64,000 nucleotides of DNA from assembly GCA_008694505.1 (NCBI GenBank), contig VZDJ01004378.1:11035472-11099471 (forward strand), written 5' to 3'. Every line of letters starts with the position of its first letter. Position 1 is the stretch's first letter. This stretch comes from Cyanoderma ruficeps. Taxonomy: Eukaryota > Chordata > Aves > Passeriformes > Timaliidae. A program made the position numbers and the translations under genes. This document shows, piece by piece, positions 34,901-49,900 of this stretch. Under the pieces are notes generated by a model that was not told the origin of the DNA, ran no database searches, and saw only the letters and a program-made list of their open reading frames with translations.

Positions 34901-37900
34901 ATTGTCATGTTAGTCGTAATATCATAGAATAACTCATTGTTACTGCTATGTATTTAAAACTATGGTTGTACCATACAAAGATCAACTGAAGTAAACCCAA
35001 GTTAGATGCAGACACCTGGCCAGTGGGAAAAACTGCTGTTAAACCAGCAGCAAGTTTAAAAAACAGAGTGCAAGCAGGTCAGAAAAAGCTCAGATAGGGC
35101 AAGCCTGACAGGCTTGCTCAACGCCTTAGTCTTGTGGTGTTGCAAACTCAATATGAAGCTGTTAGCAGGAATATCCATACAGGCCACACAGTTGCAGTAG
35201 ATAAGTATTTCATTGAATGGGATGATTTCAACATAACATGAATGGATAATCCATATCATGGATTCATGATAAAGGAAATCCTTCATATATCATAAGGGTG
35301 TGCAATGGACTTCTTTCAGAATTGCATTCTTGAGGCTAGAAGAAATAATAAGGATTTTGAAAAGGACTGCTTAATAAAAACTTGTGCAGAAGTTTTTTTT
35401 CCATCTTTTCCTCAATTTAGAAGAATCAGAGCTGTTTAAAGCTTAGGGAAAAAAAAGGCTGACAAGACTGTCAGGCAGTTTATTGTATGCAGAACAAGAG
35501 TGACACCCAGTGGTCAAAAAGATTGTCTTAAATGCATTCTGATTTTTTTCCTTTCAAAATGTAAGGTTAAAATGTCAGCTCATTTTGTTGAAGGCTCTGT
35601 AAGTGTGTTGTGTGGTATATGATAGTCCCATCTGAGTATTTATTACATACTTCAGACTATAAAACTGTTACACGACTGCAGTAATGCTATGGAAGAACTT
35701 CATAAAGATCCTTTGCAACTGAATGAAATCCTACTGAATCATTATATAAATATAGTAAATAATCTCGAAAGTAAAGTGTTGAGATCAGACTGCTAAACAT
35801 TTGTAGTGTTCCGTGTTTGTAATAAACTTAGTTACAATTTTTTGCATATGGCCCACTATTGAGCAATGTAGTGGATCTCAAGGAGGAAATCAAAGTACAT
35901 TCCATGGTATATGTTGTCTCCTGTGGTGAAAATGCTAATAATTTCCTATTTCAAAGATATTTGCTCCACAAAACATGATATTAAGAAGTTAGTTTAGTGA
36001 CTATAAATTCTTAAATATAATGAGTTTTTTATTGAAAGAAATAATGGCTTTCTTGACTTTTTAAAATCACAAGCGGCAGCTAAAAATGTGCTGTAAGAAG
36101 TTGTTGTCAATACGATGTTAGCATTTCCTTTTGAGTGTTCATCATTCACATTTTGGTTTTTGAAAACATACCTGTCAAAAAGTGTTTTCTGATCTCTTTG
36201 CATTTTTCTTCCCCCTATCTTGATTTAGAGTGCTGGAAAACATTACTTGAGATCATCCCAAATTAAAATGCTGCTTATCTGCAATATCAAATGTCCCTAA
36301 GTGAGTCCTGTGTGCAGTTTTGGGCACCACAATATGAGAAAAATATTAATCTATAGGAAAGTGTCCAAAGGGGGGCAACGAAGATGGTGAAGAGCCTTGA
36401 GGAGAAGGATTATGTGGAGCAGCTGAGGTCACTTGGTCTGTTCAGCTTGGGGGAAAGGAGACTGCAGGGAGACCTCATCGCAGTCTGCAACTTCCTCGTG
36501 AGAGGAAGAGGAGGGGCGGGCACTGATCTCTTCGCTCTCATGACTGGTGACAGGACCCAAAGGAATGGGCCTGAAGTTGTGTCAGGGTAGGTTTAGATTG
36601 GATATCAGGAAAAGGTTTCTTATTCAGAGGGTGGTTGGGCACCCAGCCAGGGTGGAATGGGCTTCCCAGGGAGGTGGTCACAGCAGCAGCTTGAGAGAGT
36701 GCAAGAAGTGTTTGGATGGTGCTCTGAGGCACCGTGGTGTGACTCTTGGGGATGTCCTGTGCAGGGCCAGGAGATGGACTTCAGCAATCTTGTCCCTTCA
36801 AACCTCTCATGTTCTATCATTTTGTAGGTCTCTTAAACTTTGCTGTTGAAGAAACCAGCAGTTAGGGATACTTTGTGGGTTTTTTCCTATTATTTCTTTG
36901 GTGGTATTTTGTTGGGGTTTTTTTAAGCTTCTTGGCTTTTCCTTAAAAATCGGACGTGCTTGCTTACTTAGCATTTGTAGAGTTGTGGCTTCAGATGCGA
37001 TGTGTCTAATGACCAGCAGCTGTTCTCCATGAGTGACAAGAGTATTGCTGATGTTCTAGCACTTGGCTTACTGTCTTTTTTTTTTTGCCTTCCTCCGTAT
37101 GGGGTTATGCTCCAGTTTCCAAGCAGCTGTCATTTACATGGTAGACGTTATCACGTCTAGCGCTGAGTGGAGCATTACTGTTCCTTCTGCTGTTTTCCGG
37201 AGCACATGCTTTTTGAGAGTCGTTAGCCCTGTTTTATACCATGTTTAGTGAACAGCTACCATCCTGACCATGACTTTTTCATGGCAAAAATACATACTTT
37301 ATATATAAAAAATAAAGTAATTCAGAGGACGTGCAGTTTCAAAATGAGTTCCCAGCTCTTTCTTTCCTGTTGTCATCTAAGGAATTCTGAACTCTAGAAA
37401 CTGATGTGAACTTTGTTTTAACTTGATTTGAAGTGCCTTTTGGTTCAAGTGTAGTTGGCATATGTAAAGAGTTGTACATCATAGCTTGGATAAAATTTTT
37501 GGCACACATGAAAGGCAATTTTAATGTCCTGGTTGCTGATGCTGTGAAAATTGTGAGACTTAGCAATTGAAAGGAGTAGAGATCAATTAAGATGTGATTT
37601 CTTTGTGCATATATCTTGTACTGAGGTTGATAATTTCTGGAGCTGTGTTACTACTTGTCTTCAGCAATATATTAAGCTTATTTATGCAAAGCACTCATGC
37701 ATGTCAGATTTTTTAAAAAAATTCAGGGAACTGTGTTGAGCTATATGTTGAAGGATTCCAGTTTCGCAGTGCTTCCATATGGGCCTCAATAGCAATGGAT
37801 TTTGCATCCAGGTTCATTTTTATAAGGTCAGATGAACTTTCCAGTGTGAAATGCTTTAGAAGATTGTTAGCTGCTGTTCACTTTAGTCATGCCAAATTTT

Positions 37901-40900
37901 AATCCTTTTGAGTGTACAGAGCTTAATTCTTTTTTAATTCTTTTTTTTTTTTTACCAACCAAACTGAGTTCACAAGATGTGAAATATACGAAACCTGGCA
38001 ACTTAAGATGGGTAAGACTCATCTTCAAAGAGAAATTACAAAATGACGCACTTGTAAATCTCAGCTACACATGCATTAGATTTGATCCTTAGAATTATCT
38101 AAGGCCCTGATTTTTGTAAAATAAGGATTGCCATATTTGTAGAATAAGTAAAAAGTAGACTCCTGAGAAGTGGCTTACATAGGACATTTTTAATATCTCC
38201 TCTTCAGCTGTATATGTGACTAATTTTTCCTTTGTTAATGAAGGAAACATGTTGCATATGTGTGTTGTTTTGTTTATTTGTAGGTTGGGTTCTTCTCCCA
38301 TGATCTAAGTGAAATTAGGAAGTAGTGTTAGTAGTCCAGACTTTAATACTGATGCATTTCTCCATAAAAGCAGATCTGCTTATTTCCTGGAGTACTCAGG
38401 AAGTATTTTGTAATAAATGGAAACACTGGAGTAATTTTGGTGCTAGAAATGAGGGAAAACTGACAAAATATGGAAACTTAATTATAAACAATTTGTGATC
38501 TGTGAACAACTGAGATTCGTCAGCCAGTTCAATGTTTTATTTTGGAAGTGTTTTAAATCAGTGGCTCATTGTCTTTCCTCTGAAAATTTTATGTGGTTTT
38601 CTGAACATTAAACTTGCAATTACCACTTTAAGGTGGTGAAGCATAATATATCTTGATTTTTCTACATGCTTGCACCTTCACAGTGAGAATGTATTTACTG
38701 AAGGCCATGGAGTAAATTGTTTGCAAAGTGGGTGATAGAAGCCCAGCAATCCTGGCTTTTTGATCTCTGCTTGAACTACCCTTCCATTTAATGATTAACT
38801 CCTTGTAAGTGCACAAAGTGATGACAGGATGTTGTACAGTTGTGGTCTGAAGATTGTACATTGAGAAGAAAATTCTTCTTTGGTGAGAAGGGTTATTTTA
38901 AATGAAAATCTTTGATGAGAGAGTCTCCAGATAGGAGTACGGGTCACTGACTCTTCTCTCAAGCAGCATTTAATTTTGAGAGTCCAGATGTGTCACAGGC
39001 CAAGGCAGTTTGTCACTATGCAATCACCTTTGAGTTACAGGGGGTAGGTTGTTTCTTGTTGTTGTTTTTTTTTTCTTCTCTTCCCTGTATGTATTTTTTA
39101 ATTAATGAAATAGTGAACATGTTTAAATAATATAATATTTTAAAGCAGTGTATTATATTGTGGGAGGCCTTTAGGCTTTGGATTTAAACTTTCTTGTAAT
39201 GTTAACTGGTCTGTGTCTTGCTTATAGAAGATAAACTTAGCCAAAGGGATTTATGGGATGGTGGTATAAGTGTACAGAAGTCTGGTGTTTGTTGCAATAT
39301 TTGACAGCTCTTAAGGAACACCATACAAGGACCTCATTCTTTATTAAAAAGCCTGTGTGGAGGGAAATAAATATGGCGGTCACCCAAAGAAAATGGTCTT
39401 GCTTCTGACAGAGATTGATAAGCAGAGTTGTAATCATACTCATTAGCACATGCCTTTTTCTTTTAATAAATAAATAGAATCTCTGCCAGAACATTGAACC
39501 TTTCAGGTATTCACATGGCTGAGTAGCTTGTTTATTCATATACAAAATTACAGTTTCCTTATAATAGATCATTGTGGTAGATTCGTTAGACCTGTTTACA
39601 ACTCCAGGCAAGGGCTTGTCTGTTGAAATCTTCTGTTAAGCTGCTAGCTAAATTAGTTTATCTTGGCTTATGATATTTTGGAGGGTGGAGGGGGAAAATT
39701 AGAACCTTTTGGAACAAGATAATAGGTAATACACAACTTAAAAGTTGATTCTGGTTTACACTAAATATTTAATGACTTCATATTCAGTTCATGTTTTATG
39801 CAGCTGTCTTACTGATTCAGTAGCTGCTACGTTTTCTTTAAGAACCATATTCTGCTCCACTGGCTGTAGCTCTTTTCGGCTTGGGACAACCAGTTTATTT
39901 GCAAACTGAGATTTACGTTCATAATTTGACTGTCATTACTCAGAGTTAAAGATGTCTGATTGTATGCCAGCACTTTGGGTTCTGTAGGTCTACAAGTTTT
40001 TATTTCGGATGGATTTTAAGAACTCAAATCTTCTCATGCAGATACCACATAGCATTTTAAAAATGACCCATGCTAAAGGCTGAGTATAATCAAAAGCAGT
40101 TCAGAAATGTCCACTGTTGCAGGTGAACTGAAAGCAAAAAAGTTTCAATTTGGACAAGTCTGGTTTTATTGCTGTGATGAATCTTTCTGCTATTTAACTT
40201 AGGAACCAGAGACTATCTATGTGAACATTCCCTGTTTTCCTACTAGGAATTTTATGGCAAACTGAGTTTCTGCTGCATATGGACCTTGTGTGCATATATC
40301 TGGAATTATGCTGGAAACCTCATTCAAAGCAAGACTGCTGTCATTCCACTTCTGAAATGTTTGTCACTTGACAATGGAGAGAAGAGGAGAGCTTAGTAGA
40401 CAGGGTTTAAACTGTAGAATTTTTTTGCCCCCATCCTAAATATAAAAATATGGGGAGGGGGTAGAAATTATTCTTATTTTCAATTGTTGTTTTTTTTTAC
40501 ATGTTGTCCTGGTTTAGGGCAAATTTGAGAGGAAATTTCTAAAGGGGTCTCTCTAGAAAGCAGATTTAAGCAGCTCCTCCTTTAACTGGCTTGGGAAAAG
40601 ATTTCCTTGGAGAAAAGTGGAAAAAACCAGTTTATTTAACAAGCAAAGTATTTGCAAGCATAAAAAATGTATAATCTTAAACAATAAAACCTCTCACTGT
40701 TCTGAAGAGATGGCAAATTTAGAAAGTCCTTGCTGTGGGGTGTAGCTCGGCTCGCTCAGTCCCTGATCAGTCCCTCCTGCGCTGGAATGCAGCATTCCGG
40801 GCCCCAGTAGTCCACAGGTGGGAGCTCCCCGTGGTTTTTTGGGTTTTCAGTCCAGAGCAGACTGATCAGTTGCAAGAAAAAGAAAATTCCCCACAGTCTG

Positions 40901-43900
40901 GGGAATTTTTCTGCTTTAGTTTCCTAAAAATTAACTAATAGCAAAGAAGAGCTCTCCTGTTGTCCGTGCTGCAGCCAACACAGCCCATGAGCAGCAATGT
41001 GGACAAGTGAGTGTAGTTTCTGATAACAAACTCCACACTGCTTCTTTCCTTTCTTTGTTCTTGGAACTAGTCTTTAAGGTGCAGAACTTAATATTCAGCA
41101 TAAACAGAACAGACAACTGGGGATACAAGCATAAAGTCACCCTAGGACACATGTTTTAGCTAATTGTGTGGCTAAATTAGAAGGTGAATGTTGCTTTCAC
41201 TGGCAGTTAATTTTAGTTGCTGAGAGATTAATATTTTAATTTTTTTTTTTTTTGCATAAGAATTGATAGTGATGTTTATTGAAGACTGTTTTATTTTCTC
41301 TGCAAATTTATCCATCTGATGCTAAAAAATTTGGCTTTGGAAATTGCTTACTGATAGCTTTTTTCCTTTTGGAGGATTTTAATTGGTTATGCAGTTTCCA
41401 TCTCAGGATGAGAGAAAGGATTTTAAACAATTAAATTAGCTGGACTTCCCACTATCTGATTTTTTTTTTTTCTGCTGAGCTTTTAAATAAACAGCCTCAT
41501 ACAATAGAGCTGGCCTGTTACATGAAATGTGGTTCTAAATCTTGGGTTTTACTTCTGTAAAATCCCTAAGGGAAAATTTGGTATGCTTGTTTTGGAAAGC
41601 ATAATTACAGTAGGGATTTCAGTCTGATTCTGTGTGTATGGCATTTCTTATACTTTGGTTCTATTAAATGCATCAGTTACATTTAAATACAGCTTCTCTG
41701 CTGTGATGCTGAGGCATTGAGAAAGGAAAAGACAGATATTTATGAACTTTGCAAAGAATATCTTTATATTCTTAAAAATTGTTGTTGGATAAGGAATGAC
41801 CAGGTAGTAAATTGACTTGTAGGTATTTATTTGACAAAATTACAGCAAACACATCAAATCTGGTAAAAAAATCCAAACCCCAGAAGTTCTCATCAACTTC
41901 AGTCACTTATCAACTGCTGTCATGTTTATTTGACTTGCTTTTGATCCAAAGCTGTGTTACATTTTAAGGATTTGTGGCTTTTTGTGTGTACAACTATTTG
42001 CCACTATAGTTTTTTAAGGTTTTAAATTGTCGTATAAAATTGATGTCATCATTATATTTTTTAACAGAGGCTATTGTGTGAGAACTGTTTGCTACAGGTG
42101 TTGATATGATACGTCTACAAGGAAAAAATTCAATAGTCTGTGCAAACTCAGTTAAATTTTGTAATAACATTGATTCATTGTTTAAAACTAAGTCACATCT
42201 TGGGAGAATTATGATTTCCTTCTAATAAATGGTATGCTAATAAACTGTGAGGAGCTCCTCTGTTTACAATGTATGATAGGGTAACATGCCTAAATATAAG
42301 ATAACCTACCTTTACACTATAAGATCTTGGTTAACATATCTCTTAAAGGAAGTCTTTGAAAAGTGAGCTTGCCTGGTCCAGTCTTACAACTAGCATTATA
42401 GATGGTATCAAAACTAGCAGGTTAATGCTGGATTGGGAAATAATGAGGCAAACTCCCATGGGTAGCACTTGATTATTCTGGAAAAGTTTCCTAACTACTT
42501 TGTTGAAAAACAGCTAGCTACTGGGAGACGGTGGGGGCGGGAAAGAGAAGAGAGTCTCCCTTTGAGTCCAGACAACTCCTGTTAAGATGGCATCTAACTA
42601 AATCAAATCACCTCAACGAAGGCCAATGATGAATGTAGTTGTGGCTTTCTCATGTTGAGGTGTATTGTCACAGAGGACTTTGACATAATTTCCCTTAGGA
42701 AGGTAAATTCTAGTTTATTTTCTGTTAGGTTCCAAGGACTTCTTTGTTACGTTTTGGATATACTAAACATTTTAGATTCGATTCCCACTGAAAGAGGTGG
42801 GGATATTAGGACACAGGAGAGGATAGGAAAAAAGTTCAGTGTTACTGATAGTTTAGGTATCCTTTTCTCAAGCATTTTGCTTCAAAGAGAAAGTGTTTGA
42901 TGTGCCATTTCCATCTACTCTTATGTTTAGAGTGTTATGATCTACATCTGAGGAAAAGTTCATCAATAAAGCAATTCCATGATCTCATGCTATTGGTATT
43001 ATTTTTAAAAGGTGATACTATTTTTTTATGGTAACAAATTGTTTCCAATGTTAGTCTTGACATTAGTTCATGATATATATAAATATTTATATAATCTATA
43101 TTATATTAAAGGTACTTTCCTTTGTATATGAGGCTCTGTAGAACTTGTTTATGGGCTGACAATAAATGCTTTTGTCTAAGTGAAACTGAATATTAGTGTC
43201 ATTACACACAACAGGGTCAGCTGGCTGTGGGATTGTCTTTCTCTTCTGAAGTCTGACTTTCAACAGTTGCATGTGTTAAATTAAGTCATATCTTATCTAG
43301 CCTAGTATGCCTAATTATTTTTGGAAATTATGCTTGAGAGCATGATTATGAAATTTGGAAGTAAAATGGAAAAAATGTTTTAATGTGTTGACTTACAGAA
43401 TAATAGAATGGTTTCAGTTGGAAGGTACCTTCAAAAGTCACCTAGCCAACCCCCTGCAGTAAGCAGGGACATCTTCAAGTAGATCAAGTTGCTCAGAGCC
43501 CCATCCAGCCAGGACGGGTTATTTACCACCTCTCTGGGCAAACTGTTTCAATGTTTCAGCATCTTCATCATGAACATTTTCTGGCAGAGGCTTTTCTTTT
43601 CCAGACTGAACACCACCAACTCTCATAACCTTCCCTCATTGATGTGCTCCATCCCACTTTATAATTTTTGTTGCTTTCCTTTGTATCTGGTCCAGTTGTC
43701 CATCCATTTCTTTCCAGGACTTAAGATCTAGGTGCAGTGTACCAGGTGGGATCTCATCAGAGTAGAGCAGATGGGCAAACTAACTCAGGTTTGATGAGTT
43801 ACTAGACTCAGTACGCATTCTACAGTTTTTTTGTTGTTTGGTGCAGTTTTTGGAGCATTTTGTACAAGGATTATCTAAGGCAAAAGATTATATTAACAGA

Positions 43901-46900
43901 GGAGATTGAAGTATAAAGCAATTAATTACCTTATTTAAAACCTCTTTTCATCTACTGTTAATTTATTGATACTTACTGAAACTTGTGTTTGTTAAACAGC
44001 ATTCTGTTTTAAAATTTATCTTTGAATTTGCATTTATTCCAGCCAGACAGTGTTACTAGATATGTATGTCTGTTATTTTTAGGGGAAAAAAGGGGCTTCT
44101 TTGAGGCTTACTGATTCTAATTTCAACTGCTCTAGAATTCTGTCAAGGAACCTGTTTTATTTATGATTAATTAAAAGTCATGAATACAGTAAAGAGACCG
44201 ATTTTCCTACAGTAAAAGTATATTTCCACAGCAGTTTTAACTATCTGTGCAGGTGCCATTGCAGTCCTTCCCCTCTCCCTGGTTCTGTTTCAGGTGTTTG
44301 TGCATTTCATGTAGTTGGTTCGGTGTGCTAACCCACCACAATGAATTAAATATTTGTCTGCCAGTTTTGTTGTCTGAGAGAAAATATCAATGCCAGCTTA
44401 GGCACAGAATTGAAATATGGATCCAAGGAAGGTTGCAGAGTTCAGGATTACAGCAGCACCAGTTTCAATCAGTATGAGCTGTTATGGAGCTCCAAAGTTA
44501 ACTGTTATTAAATCACTGAAATAAAGCATACAGGAGTTACAGGAAGATTTTTAATAAGGAATTTACCCAAGCAGCATAGCTTGTCTTATGTGTTAAATAT
44601 GTTCAAACAAGTGATATTTATAATACGTAGGAAATGGCCTACAAAAAGAGGCAAGAGATATTAATGTTTATTATAGAGACTGTAAACCGTAATGAAAGTG
44701 AAGGGAAAAAGCAAACTGGAAAGTAAAAAAAGATGAAGCTACATGGCTAAATAATTTATAAGAGGAAATATCTCTCTTAACTTTCTGATTTTGAACAAAC
44801 TATATACTTGACAGAGAGGATTGAAATCACATAAAGAAAAATCCTATTATGTGCAATAGTTTTTTTTTGCATATATGTATAATGTCTTTTATATCGAGAA
44901 ATCCAGAAGCAGAGGTAGTAGTGTGCTAACTTTACTGAAATTTGCTATGCAGAAGTCCATAACACTATTACAACACTTTGAGGCATATAAGCAAGTGAAA
45001 CCTATTTGACCTAACTGCTTCAAATCTCACTTTATGAATAAAAACATAGAGATCTGTGAAGCATTTTTCAAATCCAGAGAATAATGGAGTGTTTTTCTGA
45101 TTTATAGATCTCGTTGAAGGATTAAGAAATAGAAAAAAAGTAAATATAGAGTGAGGGTATTGTCTGTCAGTATTACTGACATAAGGTATTACTGCTTACA
45201 AACCTGTTCCACAACTTCCTCTTTCCTTTTACAGCTTTTTATTGATAGTGTTAGAAAGTCAACCCCAAGAGTTGATCAAATCAGCATATCCTAGCACTCC
45301 TCGTTGCATTCTTTTGTCAGTGAACTAATTGCATTCTGGAGCACACTATTGAAAAGCTTAAATGCTCTTCCAGCAGCTCTTTCATGGTTTCTGGGTTCTT
45401 CTATGGAAGGATTTTAAATATAGCTTTTGGGGAAAGGGTAGTAGCTTGCTGAACATAAAATTCACGTATGTCCCTAAAATAAAGTGCAAAAATATTTCTT
45501 TCTGGGCCTTAGTGTGTATATAAGACAAGTGCTTGTCTACATTAAATTGTTTGGCTCATACTAAGTGTGAAGTAAAAAAAGTAAATTCAAAGCCCTCGAA
45601 GAAAAGACTCTTCTGAGGGGTAACAATGTGCCTTGGTACCTCAGGGAAATGTTTTAAAACTCTTTCCTGTGTGCTCGTCTCTGTCTGAGGCAGTACAACA
45701 GTAAAAGTGCAAGCACCTACTTAGGAATCTCTGTGCATTAAAACTTAGTCTAGAGGCTAAAATGTCAACCAGTTTCTCTGGTCTGTTAGGGTATTGTGCA
45801 CTGGGGGCAAGTATGTAAAGTACCATTTTGTGCTTCCTGTTTTTTTTCTAGTTTTTAAGTTTATATTGAGGTAGAAGATTTCAGTTGTTTCCATTTTGAA
45901 TTAAGTCTGTTTAGGAATTGATTTAGTTGCTACTGCACAGTGTCATAAAATGGGAGAGGCTTGTTCCCTGAGCTAGTTGTCTGAACTGCTTTACTCTTCC
46001 GGGCTGATAGGCTGCTCAAAGTGCAGTTGTAAATGTTGTAGCTGTTTATAGAAATTGTAATTTGGTCCATCACTTTAAGCAAATACTCCCTCTGGAACTT
46101 AAAACCTATGCTTTGTTTTCTATTTTGGAGAAATTGGAGCATCTTACTAAGCCCTTGTATTTAAAAAGAAGAAAACCCAAGATCACATGCATTTGAATGC
46201 AGTTATTTTGTCTAATTTGATCTTAATTTGTCTAAATAAGATATTTTGTCTTTATTCTGCAAAGAGTTGTCTAAAGCTGTTTGCTCTTAATTCTTTGATA
46301 ACTTAAATCTGTATTTCTCTGGATTCTTTGTTGCTTTCTTTCTCTGTCCTTGTCTGTGATTGGCCATAGTTTCTCCCTGTCAGATCATAAAGAGTTTTAG
46401 TTTCAATATACTTTTATTATGTAGGCTTATCTTGCAGCAAGTCTAATGAAACATTATCAATGACAGTAAAAGGAGGAGGGTACTAAGGAGAAAGAGCAAT
46501 GTAGTGGGATATCCAGTGCCATTGAAGTGCATAGCTTTACTATTCAATTAAAAGACAGAAACATTTCTGTCTAATGTTGCTATAATATTGCGATTGTCTT
46601 ATTTTTTATTCTCTGAACTGTCATGACATCCCAAGGTGGTGGCAGGGAGGGGGAGTTGAGTAGCTTTCATACTGAGTGAGGTGGACAAATGGCATCAGTG
46701 TGAAGATTTGGTGTTTGCTTGTAACTTAAGTATGGTGTGCAGCATAAAAATGATGAAATATTTATATATTTTCAGTATTTTTTGTACCTTTGGTATTTCT
46801 GGATATCCTTTTCTGCTTGAAACAGTGTTTCACAATGCCTGTTTCCTTTTACCTTCGTGCAGAAAGCTGTTAATAAGATTATGCTGGCTGCTCCTAATTA

Positions 46901-49900
46901 TGTTAATTTCATTTAGAGCAAAATGCAGATATCACAAGTGCTCCAATTACTTGCTTAGTCATAAAATGTTGAAAACCAGTTGTCAATAAGAAATCTTGTC
47001 ATCATTTCAAATGTTCAAATGAAAGCCATTGGAACCAGGTGCAATTTCTTCTATCTATGATGGTGTAATTCACTGTATTATTTTAGCTTAGAATAAATCT
47101 ACATAACAATCTTTGGACAATAATGAGAGATTATAGCAGATCTCCAAAGCAGAACCTGAGTAAGCCGTTGGTTTGTTGCACAACCCTGTACTGTGTACTT
47201 TGGAAAGAAATTGAATGAGTTCTGGGAGAGGGGTGGCTGTAATCTTGCACCACCTACATTTACTTTGAAGATGTTAAAAGTGGAGGTGTTCTTGCTTCTT
47301 CTTCTAGAGGCTGGAGGTGTTGTATATTTTATTAAATATTTCCTACATCATCTGATTCATGTTGTTAGCTCCTGCAATGTCCTGAAAAGGCTGGCAAAAG
47401 GAATTTCAGTTTTCCTCCCCCCTTCTCCTTGCATCTGTGTTATGAGACAGAAAAAGTATATTCAGTTAAGGATTCAGTTTGGATCGTCACTATTTTATCT
47501 CTGCACTGAAGTCTGGTGTTGCAGACGATATTTATAGCTTCTTCAATTTATTTTTAAAAGTGTGAGAGTTATTTCTAGGCCAGGCTAGTAATTAATCGCA
47601 AGCCTGTAAATGGAGCGTTTAATCCCTTTGGCAATAACAGTAATCTTTCTCAGACGGAAGGGATCATGAAAACATCTCTGTTGACTTTTTAATCTAAGTT
47701 ACAGACAGCACTCACCTGTGAATTCCTGGAAGACCCTCCTGTTTCTGTTCCACAGCAATATGCTGTTTTGTTCCCAGTCTTCAGCTCAGTCTCAAAAGTG
47801 AGAGTTACATTCACTATAGCTGGACCACAGTGTAGATTAATGTTCTAGTTGAAAAGTTGAATGTAATGGGATATAGAAATCCCAGAGAATAGTGAGCACA
47901 AAGTATTGTAGGCTGTTGCCCAATAGCACAAATTCAATGAGAATTTTGAGTCCTCTTAGATTAAAGCTTTTTCCTTTATTTCATGTGATGTGCTTCATGT
48001 ACGCAAGTACCTCTTTATTCCCTGGTATTTCACATCCAGAAAGTGATTTAATTTTACCTCTAAGTACTCTTAAGAGATAAATCTGACACACTGGTTTGTG
48101 TTAATCTTTGTTTCACAGAACTTAAGCTATACCACTGTGTTGTGTGTGATCCAAAGGCAACTGAAAATCTCCCCAGTGTTGTATTGCCTTGGTTTCCTGC
48201 TGTGCAGAAAGTCATACCTTCTTCTGTTCTGTAGTTGTGTTTTATCCTTGAGAAAACTGGAACTGATGGTGAACTGAAATAGCTGTCAGGCTGGAGCTCT
48301 TGCCCCAGCTGCCCTTGGTGAATGGTATATCACAGTACAGCTGTTTTTGTAACATTTCAGAAGCTCCTCCAAGACTGTCAGCTTTAGAGAACTTAATGGT
48401 CAAGTTTCATCTAGGTTAACAATGATGCTGCTTCCTGTTGCAACACTGCTGAGAGAACAAAATTGTGCTTTCAGGGTTAAGTGGGAATTAGGAACACAAA
48501 ATACAAAGATTTGAGGGATGCTATATAAAAGGGATTAATTCTGTATTTGTTGTTAAGGTCAGTAGCTCTATTTTAAAGTCTGTTTTGCATCTCTACTAAA
48601 TATTGTCCCTGCTCAATAAACCTTTTGAGTATGTGTTAGAATCTGAAGCATGTGCTTAACTGCTTTGCTGAATTGGGGCCTTCATTACCAAATTGCAGGT
48701 GTATGTTAGCTTAAGTGTTTAAGGAAAAAAATAACTGTAAAACAATACTTGCTTTGTTCTGTTCAGTGCGTTACATTAATGGGAAACATCAGCAGTGCTG
48801 TGCTGTTGCTATGCTGTCCCAAACTGATTTTATATAGTTAATGGCTTGAATGCTGTGTATGAGATGTGGCCCAGTTAAGAATTAACACAGAGTGATGAAA
48901 TAAAAGCTAGAAAATTGAAAGTGAGATTCTATTTTAAGGTGCATAATATTATTGCAGAATATTGCTTTCAGATGTTTTTGTGTTTTAAAGTGCATTCCAA
49001 TTATATATTTGTTAAAGTCTTACGTGGATATTAGAGCATTTATTATTCATGTGCAATAGCTGGGGCTCTGTAAACATTACCATAATAAACTGCTCTGTAT
49101 ACGAGGGTTTAATAATGTGGTCATAAAAGTGTGTTTTACACATTAAAATGGGGTACTGGTCTGCCAGAAAGCTTGTGCTTTAAAAATAGATAACATTATT
49201 TAAAGAGAGATTAAGAAGGAAATAGAAGAAAAAGTGGGCTGCGCCTAACTCATTCCTGATAAATGTTTGATCAATATGTTCTTTAATAAATAAAAAACCC
49301 CCCACTTAGCTAGAAAACTGCTGAGTTAATCTAGGATTCTTCAAGCCTGAACTTACACTTTGTGTCTGTTGCTACAAAAAATGTTCATACATATAATGAA
49401 GATGTGCTTTCCATGCAAAAAATAAACCTGCACTGTGTAAAACACGTCAGTGTCACAGGGTTTTTGTTTTGTGGTGCTACCTGTGAAGCTTCCGTAGCCT
49501 AAGGCACCTTTGGTACACGGAAATCCTTTGTTACCTGTCACAAATATGGGTCTGCGCCATGTTGTGGGAATTGTACATCTTTTCTTCTTCTCCACCAACA
49601 TAAAATTAGCTATAGCTACATTGTGCTAAATGAGACCACCAGATTTTTGTGAGACATTCAGGAAAATGTTTAAAATCCTATTTAAAATACTGGACTCTGA
49701 TGCGAAATAGGAGAGAAGATACATTCTTATTTACTAGAAATGCTATGAAATCTTGGAGATTTCCATGGAGAAGCTGAGAAGTACTCGCTACATTTACCAA
49801 TACATCTTCCAATCAAGGCAAAAGTGGCAAGTCTAGATTCAGTTCGCTCATATGTCTTTTAGCTCTGAGATTCTTTAGGACGAGTTTGAAATGGTACTAG

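Noticed and set aside
36384..36849. Overlapping open frames of 64-100 codons
   Set aside because: They fall in or largely in the CR1 copy at 36303-36825 and are remnants of repeat sequence.
46681..46989. 102-codon hydrophobic frame that looks like a membrane protein
   Set aside because: T-rich intron sequence gives hydrophobic codons by composition. No splice or start context.
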